Assembly: GCA_027310845.1 (NCBI GenBank)
Contig: DAIDAB010000008.1
Location: 1-23,128 of the forward strand
DNA from: a bacterium
Lineage (GTDB): Archaea > Thermoproteota > Nitrososphaeria > Nitrososphaerales > CADDZS01
Direction: 5' to 3'
Length of the DNA stretch: 23,128 bases
Shown here: positions 21,847-23,128 of the stretch, piece after piece
Layout: the number at the start of each line of letters is the position of its first letter
Position numbering within the stretch: position 1 is the stretch's first letter
The notes under the pieces: generated by a model
The model's input: the letters and a program-made list of their open reading frames with translations, nothing else
What the model was told of the DNA's origin: nothing
Databases searched by the model: none
Translations under genes and position numbers: made by a program

Positions 21847-23052
21847 ATGTCAAAGACGAACGCTGTTCAAGCGCAGCGCCAGCAGAGGCAGAGCCTCATT
21901 GGGCTGCCACTGAAGACCAAGGAAGATTATCGGCTGATTCGTGGACGTGGCAAATACGTTGATGATGTTCGTCTTCCAAACATGGCCTTTGCAGCTATTT
22001 TGAGAAGTCCGTATGCGCATGCGAGAATCAAACATGTTGACATCAGCGATGCTCGAAGTCTGCCTGGTGTCATTGGCATTCTAACTGCAGATGACGTTGT
22101 CAAGATGTCTGACCCGCTCCCGCAAATGACGGTGCCTCCCGCATCAAATGTCAAAGACTATCCAATCGCAGTGGAAAAAGTGCGATATGTGGGTGAGCCA
22201 ATTGCGGTTGTCATCGATGATTCAAAATACGTGGCCGAGGATGCGCTTGAATCGATTGAAGTTGATTACGAGCTCCTTGAGCCAATTGTTGATGCAGAAA
22301 GAGCATTTTCCTCAAACGACATCCTTGTACATGAGGAAATCGGCACCAACATAATGGCCCATGTCAAGTACGATTATGGGAATATCGAGAAAGCAATAGA
22401 TCAGGCAGACAAGGTATTTCGCACAAAAATCCACTTTCACAGATTCAGTTCAACGCCTCTCGAGACCAACGCTGTCGTGGCAGATTTTGACCCTAAGGAA
22501 GGCTCATTGACTGTCTGGTGTAACAACCAAGAACCTTCGTTCATGTTGCCCCAGTTCAACAGCGCGCTTCGGTTACCTTACGACAAGATGCGCTTCATAA
22601 CCATGGATATTGGCGGGGGATTTGGCTGCAAGATTATCAACTACGCGTATGTCATTCTGATTTCCCTTGCCTCAATGAAAGTTCAACGACCTGTGAGCTG
22701 GTTGGAATCTAGGACGGAGCATCTGCACGCTGGAAACCATGGGGCCGAAAGATTGTTCGTAGTCGAAGCGCCGGTCAAAATTGACGGAACAATTCTTGGC
22801 TTGAAAATTACGAGTATTGATGATGATGGTGCTTTTGCAAGGCACGAGCCTGCTGGATTGACCGTCTGGGCGCAGGTTGTTCCGGGCGCCTACAAGATAA
22901 GGAATATTTCAAATGACATGTACGCGGTGTTCACAAATAAGTGTCCTGCAGGCCCGAACAGAGGTTTCGCACGGGCGCCGCATTCGTTCATGATAGAGCG
23001 CGTCATGGATCTCGTAGCGCATGAGCTCGAGCAGCTCACCTATGCGCGGTGA
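21847..23052 (+). CDS. CoxL/aldehyde-oxidase-type molybdenum hydroxylase large subunit, truncated
   Basis: The frame gives 401 residues, about half of the usual 750-800 for this family. N-terminal YRLIRGRGKYVDDVRLPNMA, LRSPYAHARI and the molybdopterin-domain segment DIGGGFGCKI identify a xanthine-oxidase-type large subunit that binds molybdenum cytosine dinucleotide. The region matching the AYxCSFR loop of true CO dehydrogenases reads GPNRGFARAPHSF, so it is not a form I CO dehydrogenase; an aldehyde or N-heterocycle dehydrogenase is likelier. Similarity ends at VMDLVAHEL; the expected G-x-DP-x-E-x-R-x-x-N continuation is replaced by EQLTYAR and a TGA. The truncation could be a rearrangement or an assembly join near the right edge. 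No small (Fe-S) or medium (FAD) subunit gene is in view. Confidence 0.8.
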   Translation: MSKTNAVQAQRQQRQSLIGLPLKTKEDYRLIRGRGKYVDDVRLPNMAFAAILRSPYAHARIKHVDISDARSLPGVIGILTADDVVKMSDPLPQMTVPPASNVKDYPIAVEKVRYVGEPIAVVIDDSKYVAEDALESIEVDYELLEPIVDAERAFSSNDILVHEEIGTNIMAHVKYDYGNIEKAIDQADKVFRTKIHFHRFSSTPLETNAVVADFDPKEGSLTVWCNNQEPSFMLPQFNSALRLPYDKMRFITMDIGGGFGCKIINYAYVILISLASMKVQRPVSWLESRTEHLHAGNHGAERLFVVEAPVKIDGTILGLKITSIDDDGAFARHEPAGLTVWAQVVPGAYKIRNISNDMYAVFTNKCPAGPNRGFARAPHSFMIERVMDLVAHELEQLTYAR

Positions 23053-23128
23053 GCTTTCATGCAACATCGCCGCTACCTTCAAACTTCGGGCATCATCCCC
23101 TTTCAGATTCTTGTCCCGCAGGATGTCC
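23025..23128 (-). other. Possible fragment of an unrelated gene at the right edge
   Basis: Read on the minus strand from the right edge, the frame gives DILRDKNLKGDDARSLKVAA followed by MLHESSPRIGELLEL. This is an uninterrupted, soluble, amphipathic-looking stretch. It begins where the CoxL similarity stops. It may be the end of a different gene joined to coxL by rearrangement or misassembly, but the stretch is too short to name. Confidence 0.3.

Noticed and set aside
22915..22950. Form I CO dehydrogenase identity for the CoxL-like gene
   Set aside because: The position of the AYxCSFR active-site loop reads GPNRGFAR, so aerobic CO oxidation is not supported.

Overview
The window is archaeal. 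It carries a group II chaperonin (thermosome), a two-AAA Cdc48 ATPase, a fused ferredoxin-dependent 2-oxoacid oxidoreductase, a COG2522-type regulator, a thiolase/DUF35 pair and a Y-family polymerase. Most upstream regions have archaeal TATA boxes and short leaders. The gene set suggests a Thermoproteota/Thaumarchaeota-grade organism (Nitrososphaeria- or Bathyarchaeia-like). The phylum is an inference from general resemblance, with no search behind it. Genes are tightly packed, no gap exceeds 300 bases, and I saw no rRNA, tRNA, CRISPR array or insertion sequence.

Layout, left to right. (1) 1-3196, glycogen and sugar metabolism: a GalT-like nucleotidyltransferase (cut by the left edge) and a GT4 glycogen synthase on the minus strand, divergent from a GH57 alpha-amylase. 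(2) 3237-5215, minus strand: a COG2522-like HTH regulator and an aldehyde dehydrogenase. (3) 5393-10112, plus strand: a promoter, a leader with a perfect 10-bp inverted repeat, the alpha/gamma-fused and beta subunits of a 2-oxoacid:ferredoxin oxidoreductase, an Mrp/NBP35-type Fe-S carrier with an N-terminal DUF59 domain, and an unrecognised 193-residue protein. The oxidoreductase beta subunit needs an Fe-S cluster, which the Mrp protein could help supply. (4) 10137-15873, a protein-quality-control island: thermosome, a divergent ArsR-like regulator, a 45-residue zinc ribbon, an Hsp20 gene interrupted by an in-frame TAG, and Cdc48. (5) 15875-18842, minus strand: a tandem-MazG multidomain protein, then orotate phosphoribosyltransferase (pyrE), then DNA polymerase IV. 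This looks like a nucleotide-pool and DNA-damage cluster. (6) 19012-21671: a D-2-hydroxyacid dehydrogenase converging on a thiolase-like/DUF35 pair. (7) 21847-23052: the N-terminal half of a CoxL/aldehyde-oxidase-type molybdoenzyme, which loses family similarity near 23,025.

Three things stand out. First, the thermosome and hsp20 promoters share a GTTAGT repeat at the same 14-bp spacing, placed at the predicted transcription starts, and an ArsR-like regulator lies between them: a candidate heat-shock regulon with an operator read directly from sequence. Second, hsp20 is split by an in-frame amber codon, while TAG is an ordinary stop throughout the window. Third, the 394-residue protein with one intact and one degenerate MazG domain, a cysteine cluster and a Rossmann-like C-terminal domain is an architecture I do not recognise.
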